Made by a program: the position numbers and the translations under genes
The notes under the pieces: model-generated
Database searches by the model: none
The model's input: only the letters and a program-made list of their open reading frames with translations
What the model was told of the DNA's origin: nothing
Origin: Clostridia bacterium
Lineage (GTDB): Bacteria; Bacillota; Clostridia; Oscillospirales; CAG-272
Direction: 5' to 3'
Assembly (NCBI GenBank): GCA_017942005.1
Contig: JAGAVJ010000003.1
Span: 165,700 to 229,699 of the forward strand
Length of the DNA stretch: 64,000 bases
Shown here: one piece after another, positions 8,990 to 17,587 of the stretch
Numbering within the stretch: the stretch's first letter is position 1
Layout: each line of letters starts with the position of its first letter

Positions 8990-11740
8990 ATGATTCTCAA
9001 TGGCAAAACCGACGTTGGTCTTCGCCGCAAGAACAATCAGGACAGCTTTATCATCCGTCTCTGGGACGATATCGGCTGTGCACTTGGTGTTGTCTGCGAC
9101 GGTATGGGCGGTGCCATGGGCGGCAACATTGCAAGTGCGCTTGCGTGTGAAACCTTTGTCCGCACGGTGGAACGCTTTATGGAAACAGAACCGGTAAAAC
9201 GCGGCTATGCAACGGAGGGAGACTATTCCACGATGCTTGCCCACGCGGTTGCGGACGCAAACGGAGCGGTGTATAAAAGCACCGAAAAGGATAAAACGCT
9301 GAAGGGCATGGGTACCACCCTTGTGGCAGCGCTTGTGACAGGAAACGTTTTGTATGCCGTCAATGTCGGAGATTCAAGACTGTACTTATACAACCGTCGG
9401 CGCATGACGCAGATCACACGTGACCACTCCCTGGTACAGTATCTTCTTGACAGCGGCAAGCTGACGGCAGAAGAAGCAAAGGACTACCCGAACCGCAACG
9501 TTATTACGCGCGCGGTCGGCATTGAACGCGGCATTGAAGCAGACATTTTTTCCATCGACTTATCCGAGCTTGATACAGACGCGTGTGCTATGCTTTGCTC
9601 AGACGGTCTGTCAAGCTATGTAGAGGGAGACGTCATCTGCAGCGTCCTGAGGGAAGCGGTGGAACGTCCGGAATATGACGGCGGCGCTGCGGCACAGACG
9701 CTTGTAGATATGGCAAATCACGCCGGCGGCATTGACAATGTGACGGTGCTGCTGATTCGTTTTTTGGAGCATGTTCCGCATACAGAGGGGGTTCACGGTG
9801 CGAAGACTTTGATACAGAACAGAGGAGGCGCTTTGATAGACGGGGAAACGTCTCTAACAGACAGCACTGGCTTTTTAAAGACTGCAAAATCCGCATCTGC
9901 GGAAAAACAGACAGAAAACAAAAAAACATCATGTCGGAAAAGGATACGCTGCATGGAACAGTTTGATAAATATGTAGGTCAGGTCTTTGATCGGCGATAC
10001 AAGATCAATAAGATCATCGGCATCGGCGGGATGGCGGTTGTTTTTGAAGCGCATGATATGCTGATGAACCGCACGGTTGCCGTCAAGATGCTCAAAGAGG
10101 AAATCAACAACGACGCACAGGCAGTCAAACGCTTTATCAATGAGTCCCGCGCCGTTGCGATGCTCAATCATCCCAATATCGTCAATATCTATGATGTGTC
10201 TGTGAAAGACGACATCAAGTATATTGTTATGGAATATATCCATGGCATTACCCTGAAAAACTATATGAACCGCAAGGGTGTGATCGGCTGGAAGGAAGCT
10301 TTGTCCTATATGGAGCAGATTTTAAAGGGACTGGAGCATGCCCATGCAAAAGGCATTATTCACAGGGATATCAAGCCGCAGAACATCATGCTTTTGAAAA
10401 ACGGCGTGATCAAGGTGGCAGATTTCGGCATTGCCAAGCTGCCGAACACGGAAACGGTCACGATGACCGACAAGGCCATTGGTACCGTTTACTATATCAG
10501 TCCGGAGCAGGCGTCCGGCAAGCCGATTGATCCGCGCTCGGACCTCTATTCGCTTGGCGCCATGCTGTATGAAATGGTGACGGGACAGCTGCCCTTCAAT
10601 GCGGAATCTTCTGTGTCCGTCGCACTGATGCAGGTCAGTGAAGACCCCATACCGCCAAGAGAATTGAATCCTTCTCTGCCGCGCGGATTGGAACAGATCA
10701 TCCTCTGCGCCATGGAAAAGGAGCCGGATTACCGCTATCAAAGCGCCGCGGAAATGCTGCACTGCGTGATGCAGCTGCGTGCAAGACCGGATGCCCAGTT
10801 TGCGTCAAAGCATCCCTTAGACGACGTTTACGACGAAAACGGTGAGAAAAAGCGGAACCGGGTCAGCCCGGGCGGAAAAAGCGGTACGGGGGAAAGCGGA
10901 AGACGCAGAAGGCGCGGCAGCCGCTCCATGTTCCCTGTGATTTTAGGTGTTTTTCTATCTTTTATGATTGTGATGGGTGCGGCGATTTTCTATGTTTTGT
11001 CCACAATGATTAAACAGGCGGAGGATGAAGACTACGAAACCATTATGGTGGAAAATTTTGTCGGGTTGACCTACTCCGACACGATGACAGACCAGATGGA
11101 AAACCGTGTTTACTACGACATTACGGTCGATCCCGTATATGATGCGGATACGCCGGAAAATACGGTCATTGCACAGGAGCCTACGGAAGGAACGGCACGC
11201 AAGGTCAGTCAGAAGCACGACCAGAAGTGTGCTGTTGTACTGACGGTATCACGAGGTGCGGAGACGTTCAAGCTGCCCGACCTGACAAGCCAGGAATATC
11301 GGACAGCACAGCTGACGCTGGACCGGATGGGGCTGAAATACAAAATCGTAGAAGAATTCCACGACACGGCTCTGATGGGGCATGTATATAAAATGGAGCC
11401 CATGCCAGGAGAGACGGTGGTCAGCGGCGATACCGTAACGCTGTACGTCTCAAAAGGACAGAAGATTGAATATGTGACGGTTCCAAACTTTATGGGACTA
11501 ACCAAGGATGAAGCAATGAAGCTTCTGATTGAGAACGACCTTGCCCTTGGAAAGGTGAAGTTTGTAGTGTCCGATCAGCCCATCGGAACGATTTTAACCC
11601 AGTCAAAGCCGGAGTTTGAAAGCGTGCCGAAATCGGCAACCAAAATTGACTTTATCGTATCCGGCGGACCGAACTATGATCCGGAAGCGGAAAACAAGCC
11701 GAAGGGCGATGAGACGGAACCCGTCAAGGAAACAGAATGA
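8990..11740 (+). CDS. Fused PP2C phosphatase - PASTA Ser/Thr kinase
   Basis: 916 residues in one frame. Residues 1-265 are a complete PP2C phosphatase (NNQDSF, DGMGG at 37-41, GDSRLYLY, DHSLVQ), equivalent to Stp/PrpC. A low-complexity linker follows (about 270-321). From Met322 there is a full PrkC/PknB-type kinase: glycine loop GIGGMAVVFEA, Lys366 (AVKML), HRDIKPQN (Asp460), DFG (Asp478). One membrane helix (about 647-672) leads to three extracellular PASTA repeats (about 690-895) that bind muropeptides. Usually these are two adjacent genes with opposing activities. An internal AAAAGGA (9938-9944), 8 nt before the ATG at 9953, could still yield a separate kinase. The ATG at 8990 is preferred over the GTG at 8978 because of SD spacing. 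Confidence 0.93.
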   Translation: MILNGKTDVGLRRKNNQDSFIIRLWDDIGCALGVVCDGMGGAMGGNIASALACETFVRTVERFMETEPVKRGYATEGDYSTMLAHAVADANGAVYKSTEKDKTLKGMGTTLVAALVTGNVLYAVNVGDSRLYLYNRRRMTQITRDHSLVQYLLDSGKLTAEEAKDYPNRNVITRAVGIERGIEADIFSIDLSELDTDACAMLCSDGLSSYVEGDVICSVLREAVERPEYDGGAAAQTLVDMANHAGGIDNVTVLLIRFLEHVPHTEGVHGAKTLIQNRGGALIDGETSLTDSTGFLKTAKSASAEKQTENKKTSCRKRIRCMEQFDKYVGQVFDRRYKINKIIGIGGMAVVFEAHDMLMNRTVAVKMLKEEINNDAQAVKRFINESRAVAMLNHPNIVNIYDVSVKDDIKYIVMEYIHGITLKNYMNRKGVIGWKEALSYMEQILKGLEHAHAKGIIHRDIKPQNIMLLKNGVIKVADFGIAKLPNTETVTMTDKAIGTVYYISPEQASGKPIDPRSDLYSLGAMLYEMVTGQLPFNAESSVSVALMQVSEDPIPPRELNPSLPRGLEQIILCAMEKEPDYRYQSAAEMLHCVMQLRARPDAQFASKHPLDDVYDENGEKKRNRVSPGGKSGTGESGRRRRRGSRSMFPVILGVFLSFMIVMGAAIFYVLSTMIKQAEDEDYETIMVENFVGLTYSDTMTDQMENRVYYDITVDPVYDADTPENTVIAQEPTEGTARKVSQKHDQKCAVVLTVSRGAETFKLPDLTSQEYRTAQLTLDRMGLKYKIVEEFHDTALMGHVYKMEPMPGETVVSGDTVTLYVSKGQKIEYVTVPNFMGLTKDEAMKLLIENDLALGKVKFVVSDQPIGTILTQSKPEFESVPKSATKIDFIVSGGPNYDPEAENKPKGDETEPVKETE

Positions 11741-12717
11741 CACGAAAGGGTTTGATTCTGCACGGTGTGGGCGGGTTGTACCGTGTGCGTCTTGACGATG
11801 GGACGGTCATCCAGTGCAAGGCGAGAGGGGCGTTCCGGCATGAAGGGACGACGCCTCTGGTCGGAGACGCGGTCTGCGTGGCACAGGACGGCGCAGATGC
11901 TTTGGGGGACGACGCGGGCGCATGGATTACGGAGATTCTGCCGCGCAGAAACGTCTTGATCCGTCCGGCTGTAGCGAATCTGGATGTGATGTTTGTTGTC
12001 TGTGCGGCAAGAGAGCCGGAGCCGTCGCTGCGGTTTCTCGATCAGATGCTGTGCATTTTGGAGTCTCAGGACATTCTGCCGATACTGGTTGTAACGAAAG
12101 CGGATCTGGATATGCAGCGTGCCGCACAGCTGCGTGTCAAGTATGAAAAATGCGGATTTACGGTGTTTGTCACGTCCCAGAATACTTTGACACAGGACGA
12201 TGCCATTTCCGCATACATTGCAGAGCGTGCAGGCGCATGCCATGATTTCAAGGCTGCGTTCTGCGGTGCATCGGGCGTTGGAAAGTCGAGCTTAATGAAC
12301 CGGCTGTTCCCGTCTCTGACCCTTGAAACCGGGGATTTAAGTGAAAAAATCGCCAGGGGAAAGCACACCACGCGTGCGGTGTCGCTGTTCCCGATTGTGG
12401 AAATTCAAGGTCCAGAGCAGGAGCGGCTGCACGGCGCCGTCGGCTATATCGCCGATACGCCCGGCTTTTCGCTTTTGGATTTTGCACGGTTTGATTTCTT
12501 TTCCCTTGCGGAGCTTGCGTATACGTTTCGTGAGTTCCGCCCGTACATCGGACACTGCCGGTATTCCGGCTGTACCCATACCAAGGAAGAAGGCTGCGCC
12601 ATTTTGGCAGCGGTTAGCGAAAAACGCATTCCCAAATCCAGACATACCAGTTATCTTTGTCTTTACGATGCGTTAAAGGAAAAGGAACGGAATGCATATC
12701 ATATACAGAAAAAGTAA
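11737..12717 (+). CDS. rsgA: Ribosome small subunit-dependent GTPase A
   Basis: 326 residues. A circularly permuted GTPase that acts late in 30S assembly. Order of parts: N-terminal OB fold (residues 1-75, VGDAVCV), G4 motif (VVTKADL) ahead of G1 (GASGVGKSS), G3 (DTPGF), then the C-terminal zinc knuckle with Cys/His ligands (HCRYSGCTHTKEEGC). The ATG at 11737 overlaps the stop of the kinase gene by four bases (ATGA), showing translational coupling. The kinase-rsgA neighbourhood is conserved in Firmicutes; RsgA homologues are substrates of PASTA kinases in Bacillus, which fits the context. Confidence 0.95.
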   Translation: MTRKGLILHGVGGLYRVRLDDGTVIQCKARGAFRHEGTTPLVGDAVCVAQDGADALGDDAGAWITEILPRRNVLIRPAVANLDVMFVVCAAREPEPSLRFLDQMLCILESQDILPILVVTKADLDMQRAAQLRVKYEKCGFTVFVTSQNTLTQDDAISAYIAERAGACHDFKAAFCGASGVGKSSLMNRLFPSLTLETGDLSEKIARGKHTTRAVSLFPIVEIQGPEQERLHGAVGYIADTPGFSLLDFARFDFFSLAELAYTFREFRPYIGHCRYSGCTHTKEEGCAILAAVSEKRIPKSRHTSYLCLYDALKEKERNAYHIQKK

Positions 12718-12780
12718 TATGCATACGAATTCGTATACTTTTCAAGCAAACCGATTCGCTTTTTTATAGGAGAAATGAGC

Positions 12781-13284
12781 ATGACGACATTCATTCCTGC
12801 ATTAAAAAAGAAAAAACGATGTAAGATTGTTGTATGTGTTGGAATATTGCTTTTCGTCACTTTTTTCATATTGTATTCTATTCCCGAGCAAATTGAGATT
12901 CAGGGGATTGCAGTATCTGAATATGATCCGGATGATACCGTCAACGTATCTGTATCTGTAAAAAGATGGAAAAGTCTTTTTAGACCAACACAAATCATAG
13001 GAACGATTGTAGTTGGCGATACCGATTACATCAGCATGTCGTCGCTTGGAAAAGGATATGACATTTATACGTCCAACAGTATACTGAATAATATACAGCT
13101 AAAATTGCAAAATTTCCGATATGATCTGTTTGTCAGAGCGGACGTTGTGGGGAAACAAATGCAGCTATATCAAGATACCGTTGAAATTTTAGAATTATCC
13201 GAGCAAAGTATTTCCTTTTCCCGATTTATAAGTTCGTCGGGAAACAGCGTGGTTACCTATCATCTGAACGATATAAACGGCTGA
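12781..13284 (+). CDS. Small membrane-anchored protein of unknown function
   Basis: 167 residues. A Lys-rich start (KKKKRCK), one membrane helix (about residues 15-35) and an extracytoplasmic domain of mostly beta character. No family recognised. It resembles the protein encoded at 58490-59050: both have a basic N-terminus, one helix, and the pattern V-S-V-x-V-x-R followed by a GT-V-x-x-G/D-x-x-Y strand, so they appear to be paralogues. I chose the ATG at 12781 over 12775 because AGGAG (12768-12772) is then 8 nt away. Its base composition is more AT-rich than rsgA. Confidence 0.7.
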   Translation: MTTFIPALKKKKRCKIVVCVGILLFVTFFILYSIPEQIEIQGIAVSEYDPDDTVNVSVSVKRWKSLFRPTQIIGTIVVGDTDYISMSSLGKGYDIYTSNSILNNIQLKLQNFRYDLFVRADVVGKQMQLYQDTVEILELSEQSISFSRFISSSGNSVVTYHLNDING

Positions 13285-13385
13285 TCATCGCTGTTTTTCT
13301 CAATACAGTTTATCGTACAGATAGAATCGGTTTTGAAAGATTGGATGCATGGATTACATATGGTTGAAAATTTTAAAATTATCTA

Positions 13386-13414
13386 TTGACTTTTTTCTGA
13401 TTCTATAGTATAAT
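13386..13414 (+). promoter_or_regulatory. Promoter of the T-box/metY-metA transcript
   Basis: TTGACT (13386-13391) and TATAAT (13409-13414) are separated by exactly 17 bp, a near-consensus housekeeping-sigma promoter. Transcription would begin near 13421, just before the T-box leader. Confidence 0.85.
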
Positions 13415-13424
13415 AAAACTGTAT

Positions 13425-13810
13425 TTACAGAATTCTGCGGAATGCTGTAATCAAAGGCTGTGACGAAGAGGACAACCGAGAATACGCACAAGAATTGGAA
13501 TCTCGAATTTTTTAAAAAAGGGTTCCCATTCCAGAGAGACGGCGGATGGTGCAAGCCGGGCGGTGCGAGGGCGGATTGTTTATGGCTTCTGAGCCGGAGT
13601 GCTAAGCCGAGGACGGTATATGATTGTCGGAGTCGGGTCAGGCTTTCCCGTATGGCTGCGTTAAAGCACAGGACTTGAAAGAGTCCGAAACAATGAGCGG
13701 AGGTTTTTGAGGCAGTGCGTTGCAAATATGGTTTTCCAGTGCACACCGCCTGAAAAAACTTCAATTTGAGTGGTACCGCGGGTAAAAATGTGTAACCGAA
13801 CGTGACACAG
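13425..13810 (+). promoter_or_regulatory. T-box riboswitch, AUG (methionine) specifier candidate
   Basis: The leader contains the diagnostic T-box sequence GAGTGGTACCGCGG (13768-13781), a stem I start with GAAGAGGAC near 13464, and a distal stem I segment with AGAGA and GGTGCAAGCC (about 13535-13558). The triplet ATG at 13582-13584, before CTTCTGAGC, is the best specifier candidate, which agrees with the methionine genes that follow. Such leaders sense uncharged tRNA-Met and allow expression when methionine is short. The terminator is not clear: CGGG/CCCG after the T-box closes a stem without a T-run, and a GGGAC/GTCCC hairpin flanked by seven T and seven A lies at 13871-13907. The rest of the 728-bp gap before metY holds the promoter, that hairpin and one repeat hairpin; no gene is seen. 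Confidence 0.9.
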
Positions 13811-13952
13811 TACGTTTTCCCGTCTCAAAGAAATGGCGCATGTTCCAGCAAATACAGGAACGACAGCGTGTTTTTTTGGGACGGTTCTTTTTATTGTCCC
13901 AAAAAAATGACTGGAAACAGCATAACCGAAAAAAGTTTTTGCGAGAGGGGTT

Positions 13953-13986
13953 CGGGGAGAAGCTTTTTTCAAAAAGCATCTCCCCG
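13953..13986. repeat. Intergenic hairpin repeat before metY
   Basis: CGGGGAGA and TCTCCCCG flank an A/T centre (AGCTTTTTTC AAAAAGCA), a member of the repeat family seen in most gaps of this window. It ends 26 bp before the metY start, so here it lies inside the leader transcript and could affect translation or act as the T-box expression platform. Confidence 0.65.
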
Positions 13987-14012
13987 TCCGCAGCCCCCAG
14001 AAAGGAAAAAAC

Positions 14013-15299
14013 ATGAAAAACAACTATCAGATTGAAACAAAATGTGTACAGGGCGGCTACACGCCCGGTAATGGAGAACCGAGACAGATTCCGATCATCC
14101 AGTCCACCACGTTCAAATATGAAAGCAGCGCCGAAATGGGCAAGCTGTTTGATCTGGAGGCTTCCGGATACTTCTATTCCCGCCTGCAAAACCCGACCTG
14201 CGACACTGTCGCTGCAAAAATCTGCGAAATGGAAGGCGGAAGCGCTGCCATGCTGACCTCCTCCGGTCAGGCGGCAACCTTCTTTTCCGTATTCAATATT
14301 GCAGGCGCCGGCGACCACATCATTTCCTCCTCTACCATTTACGGCGGAACGTTCAACCTGTTTGCCGTGACCATGAAGCGCATGGGCATTGACTTTACCT
14401 TTATCGACCCGGACTGCACCGAGGAGGAGCTGAACGCAGCGTTCCGTCCGAATACCAAGGCGGTCTTCGGCGAGACGATCTCCAACCCAGCACTGGTCGT
14501 TCTGGATATTGAAAAGTTTGCAAATGCTGCACACGCACACGGCGTTCCGCTGATCATCGACAATACCTTTGCAACCCCTGTCAACTGCCGGCCGTTTGAA
14601 TTTGGCGCTGATATTGTTACCCATTCCACCACAAAGTATATGGACGGTCACGGCGCTGCCGTCGGCGGATGCATCGTAGATTCCGGCAAGTTTGACTGGA
14701 ACGCCCACGCAGACAAGTTCCCCGGACTGACCACGCCTGATGAAAGCTATCACGGTATCACATATACCGAACGTTTCGGTCTGGGCGGCGCGTACATTAC
14801 CAAGGCAACCGCACAGCTGATGCGTGACCTCGGCTCCATTCAGTCCCCGCAGAGTGCATTCTTATTGAATATGGGGCTGGAGTCTCTGCATGTCCGCATG
14901 CAGCGTCACTGTGAAAATGCAGCGGCAGTCGCACGCTTCCTTGAAGGACATGAAAAAATTGCGCAGGTCAACCATGCTTCCCTGCCCTCCTGCAAATACT
15001 ATGCGCTTGCAAAGAAGTACATGCCGAAGGGAACCTGCGGCGTCATCAGCTTCTGCATCAAGGGCGGACGGGATGCAGCGGAGGCGTTTATGGGACACTT
15101 AAAGCTTGCCGCCATTGAAACGCATGTTGCAGATGCACGTACCTGCTGTCTGCATCCGGCAAGCTCCACACACCGTCAGATGAACGACGCAGAGCTGCTT
15201 GCAGCCGGTGTATCGCCGGATTTGGTACGCCTTTCCTGCGGTCTGGAATCTGCCGATGACCTGATTGCCGATATTGCACAGGCGCTCGATCAAATTTGA
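14013..15299 (+). CDS. metY: O-acetylhomoserine sulfhydrylase (aminocarboxypropyltransferase)
   Basis: 428 residues, the usual MetY length. A PLP enzyme that makes homocysteine from O-acetylhomoserine and sulfide. Seen: the N-terminal substrate motif YSRLQNPTCDTVA, the PLP-aspartate segment PLIIDNTFATP and the Schiff-base lysine in HSTTKYMDGHG. The length and the sequence around the lysine favour MetY over cystathionine enzymes. AAAGGA lies 7 nt before the ATG at 14013. It is followed by metA, which makes its substrate, and both are under the T-box leader. Confidence 0.95.
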   Translation: MKNNYQIETKCVQGGYTPGNGEPRQIPIIQSTTFKYESSAEMGKLFDLEASGYFYSRLQNPTCDTVAAKICEMEGGSAAMLTSSGQAATFFSVFNIAGAGDHIISSSTIYGGTFNLFAVTMKRMGIDFTFIDPDCTEEELNAAFRPNTKAVFGETISNPALVVLDIEKFANAAHAHGVPLIIDNTFATPVNCRPFEFGADIVTHSTTKYMDGHGAAVGGCIVDSGKFDWNAHADKFPGLTTPDESYHGITYTERFGLGGAYITKATAQLMRDLGSIQSPQSAFLLNMGLESLHVRMQRHCENAAAVARFLEGHEKIAQVNHASLPSCKYYALAKKYMPKGTCGVISFCIKGGRDAAEAFMGHLKLAAIETHVADARTCCLHPASSTHRQMNDAELLAAGVSPDLVRLSCGLESADDLIADIAQALDQI

Positions 15300-15324
15300 G
15301 ATTTGAGAAAGGAAATTCCTTTTT

Positions 15325-16239
15325 ATGCCGATTAAAATACCAAACGGACTGCCTGCGGTGCGCACCCTTGCACAGGAAAAAATCTTTGTGATGACGGAAA
15401 ACCGTGCTGTGACGCAGGATATCCGACCCCTTCGGATTCTGCTGCTCAATCTGATGCCGACCAAAATTGTCACGGAAACGCAGTTCTCTCGTCTGTTGGG
15501 CAACTCCCCTTTGCAGGTAGAGCTGACGCTTTTGCAGACTGCCACGCACAAATCCAAGAATACATCGGCCGAGCATCTTCTGATGTTTTACAAGACCTTC
15601 GACGAAATTCGGGGGGAGAAGTTCGACGGTATGATTATCACAGGCGCACCGGTGGAACAGATGCCATTTGAAGAGGTCGAATACTGGGACGAGCTGTGTG
15701 AAATCATGGATTGGAGCAAAACCAATGTCCACAGCACGCTGCATATCTGCTGGGGGGCGCAGGCAGGACTGTACCATCATTACGGAATCCAGAAGCAAAT
15801 GCTGGATGCAAAGCTGTTCGGCGTCTTTCCGCATGTGGTGGAAACACAGGAAAACACCCTGATGCGCGGCTTCGACGATGTCTTTTATGCGCCGCACAGC
15901 CGCCATACTACCGTTCTCCGTGAGGACATTGAAGCGGTGGACGCACTTACGGTCGTTGCTTCTTCGCCAAAGGCGGGTGTGTATGCCGTGGAAAGCGCAA
16001 AGCACCGCCAGATTTTCATCACGGGTCATGCGGAATATGACGCGGATACCCTGGAGAAGGAATATCTGCGCGACAAAAACGCGGGTCTGCCTATTGCAGT
16101 GCCGGAAAACTATTATCCGGGTGACGATGACACCAAACCCCCGCGCGTTACGTGGCGTGCCCATGCAAATCTTTTGTTTTCCAACTGGCTGAACTATTAT
16201 GTGTATCAGACAACGCCATATCAGATCGAATCGATTTAA
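15325..16239 (+). CDS. metA: Homoserine O-acetyltransferase, MetA type
   Basis: 304 residues of the MetA (class I glutamine amidotransferase-like) family. Acylates homoserine in the first committed step of methionine synthesis. The nucleophile is Cys142 (HICWGAQAG); the His-x-Glu pair lies in GHAEYDADT. Residue 111 is Glu (TGAPVE), the residue that confers acetyl-CoA specificity in characterised MetA proteins, whereas succinyl-CoA enzymes have Gly. This agrees with MetY next door, which uses O-acetylhomoserine. The gene is 25 bp after metY and ends in a strong terminator. Confidence 0.95.
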   Translation: MPIKIPNGLPAVRTLAQEKIFVMTENRAVTQDIRPLRILLLNLMPTKIVTETQFSRLLGNSPLQVELTLLQTATHKSKNTSAEHLLMFYKTFDEIRGEKFDGMIITGAPVEQMPFEEVEYWDELCEIMDWSKTNVHSTLHICWGAQAGLYHHYGIQKQMLDAKLFGVFPHVVETQENTLMRGFDDVFYAPHSRHTTVLREDIEAVDALTVVASSPKAGVYAVESAKHRQIFITGHAEYDADTLEKEYLRDKNAGLPIAVPENYYPGDDDTKPPRVTWRAHANLLFSNWLNYYVYQTTPYQIESI

Positions 16240-16366
16240 GACGGAAGAGAGGTCCCTCGTTTCTTTCCGTTTGAAAAAATTTTTCATTTGAAATATTTTT
16301 CGTTTGGAATCGGAAGCGAAACGCAAAAAGCGCTTGTCTTTCAAGCGTTGGACAGATCAAAAATAT

Positions 16367-16415
16367 GCGGAAGCTTATGAAAATGAAATCGTTTACATAA
16401 GCTTCCGCGTTTTTT
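16367..16415 (+). terminator. Intrinsic terminator of metY-metA
   Basis: A perfect 13-bp stem, GCGGAAGCTTATG (16367-16379) with CATAAGCTTCCGC (16396-16408), is followed directly by GTTTTTT (16409-16415). A smaller CGCTTG/CAAGCG hairpin precedes it. The 471-bp gap from metA to the corrinoid gene otherwise holds an AT-rich stretch with no clear gene and then the structured leader at 16576-16710. Confidence 0.9.
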
Positions 16416-16575
16416 CATCCGCTTTGAAATAATTTTCAAAAGAAAGTATGAATATTTTGTAAAACCCCTTCCCTTTTGTATTTTGATATGGTAGAATATA
16501 GGAAACATCGCTTTCTCACAAAAACAGCCGAATAAAAAACGGATGAAAAAGAAAGCGAAAAAATTAAAAAAACAG

Positions 16576-16710
16576 AAAGGAACTGTTTCGCACGGTAAAA
16601 AGTCTGAGAATATTATTATTCAGACCGTGTTTTGTGGCTTAACCGCCCTGCGGGCGCACCACAATTCCCAAAAAGAATGTTCTTAAAATATAGAACACGG
16701 GCGAAACCGT
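16576..16710 (+). promoter_or_regulatory. Multi-branched leader RNA between SD and start codon
   Basis: AAAGGA (16576-16581) is 129 nt from the ATG at 16711. The intervening RNA can fold as a junction closed by P1: GTTTCGC (16585-16591) with GCGAAAC (16701-16707). Inside are P2 (GTCTGA 16602-16607 with TCAGAC 16620-16625, extended by CACG/CGTG), P3 (TTGTGG 16632-16637 with CCACAA 16659-16664, capped by CGCCC/GGGCG) and P4 (TGTTCT 16678-16683 with AGAACA 16692-16697). With P1 formed, 3 nt precede and 3 nt follow the structure, an effective SD spacing of about 6 nt. It does not match a riboswitch class known to me. Pairings are perfect by eye; function is inferred. Confidence 0.7.
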
Positions 16711-17377
16711 ATGGAAACAAGGATGAATACAGAACTTTTACAGGAAATTTCTGAAAAAATTACAGCGCGGCAAGGCAAAGGATGTCTCTGCACTTGTCAC
16801 AAAGGCACTGGAAGAAGGCATTGCACCGGACGTGATTTTGAATGACGCACTGGTTGCCGGTATGAACATCATCGGCGACAAGTTCCGCGATAATACCATT
16901 TTCGTGCCGGAAGTGCTGGTCTCCGCAAGAGCCATGAACGCAGGCTTGAAAATTCTGAATCCCGTACTTGCCGACGCAGGCGTTGAACCGATTGGAACGG
17001 CTGTTATCTGCACAGTAAAAGGGGACATGCACGATATCGGAAAAAATCTGGTCAAGATGATGATTGAAGGACAGGGCATCCGTTGCATCGATCTTGGTGT
17101 CGATGTTGACCCGGAAGTCATTGTTGCTGCCGTCAAAGAAAACCATGCGCAGCTTGTCTGCCTCTCTGCCCTGCTCACCACAACCATGATGGGTCAGAAG
17201 GATGTCATCGATGCACTTGTGGCTGCCGGTATCCGTGACGACGTCAAGGTGATGGTCGGCGGCGCGCCGATAACCCAACAGTTTGCAGATGAAATCGGCG
17301 CAGACTGCTACACCCTCGACGCAGCTTCCGCTGCAAAGGCGGCAAAGCGTTTGATTCTGGAAGGCAAAACGGCATAA
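16711..17377 (+). CDS. Corrinoid protein MtbC/MtaC-like, apparent +1 frameshift
   Basis: Cobalamin-binding methyltransferase protein that carries a methyl group between a substrate methyltransferase and an acceptor-side MtaA-like enzyme. The helical N-terminal domain (KDVSALVTKALEEG...) precedes the Rossmann domain with the base-off cobalamin motif GDMHDIGKNLV, then VDV and SALLTTTM. The natural start (ATG 16711 or 16723, MNTELLQEISEK) is out of frame with the body: a run of six A (16754-16759) has one base more than the expected GAA AAA TTA CAG. The body alone is open only from GTG 16832. This may be a mutation, a sequencing error or programmed slippage. Family length (about 215) fits the repaired gene. 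Confidence 0.85.
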
Positions 17378-17419
17378 AATATGCCAAAACGGCATAACAT
17401 GCCAAACGGTAACGCTCTT

Positions 17420-17561
17420 GGGGAATTTTTGAAAAAATTCCCCGCCGCTTGGGCATCCCCCAAAAACTTTTATTGTATTAATAATATAGGTTAAATAATC
17501 CCATATAAAAGTTTTTTGAAAGGGGTTTGGGGAAAAACTTTTTTTCAAAAAAGTTTTCCCC
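17420..17561. repeat. Inverted pair of hairpin repeats after the corrinoid gene
   Basis: The first arm, GGGGAATTTTT/AAAAATTCCCC (17420-17443), is followed by GCCGCTTGGGCATCCCC and AAAAACTTTTA. The second arm at 17529-17561 (GGGGAAAAACTTTTT/AAAAAAGTTTTCCCC) is roughly the reverse complement with its own AAAAGTTTTTTGAAAGGGG flank. The arms are separated by an AT-rich spacer. The pair looks like a small inverted-repeat element and could terminate transcription in both directions. Confidence 0.7.
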
Positions 17562-17587
17562 ATAAAAAAGAAAGGTAAGAATTATCT

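Noticed and set aside
16240..16710. Cobalamin riboswitch before the corrinoid gene
   Set aside because: I looked for the B12-box pattern (GCCACTG and relatives) and did not find it; the structured RNA there has a different plan.
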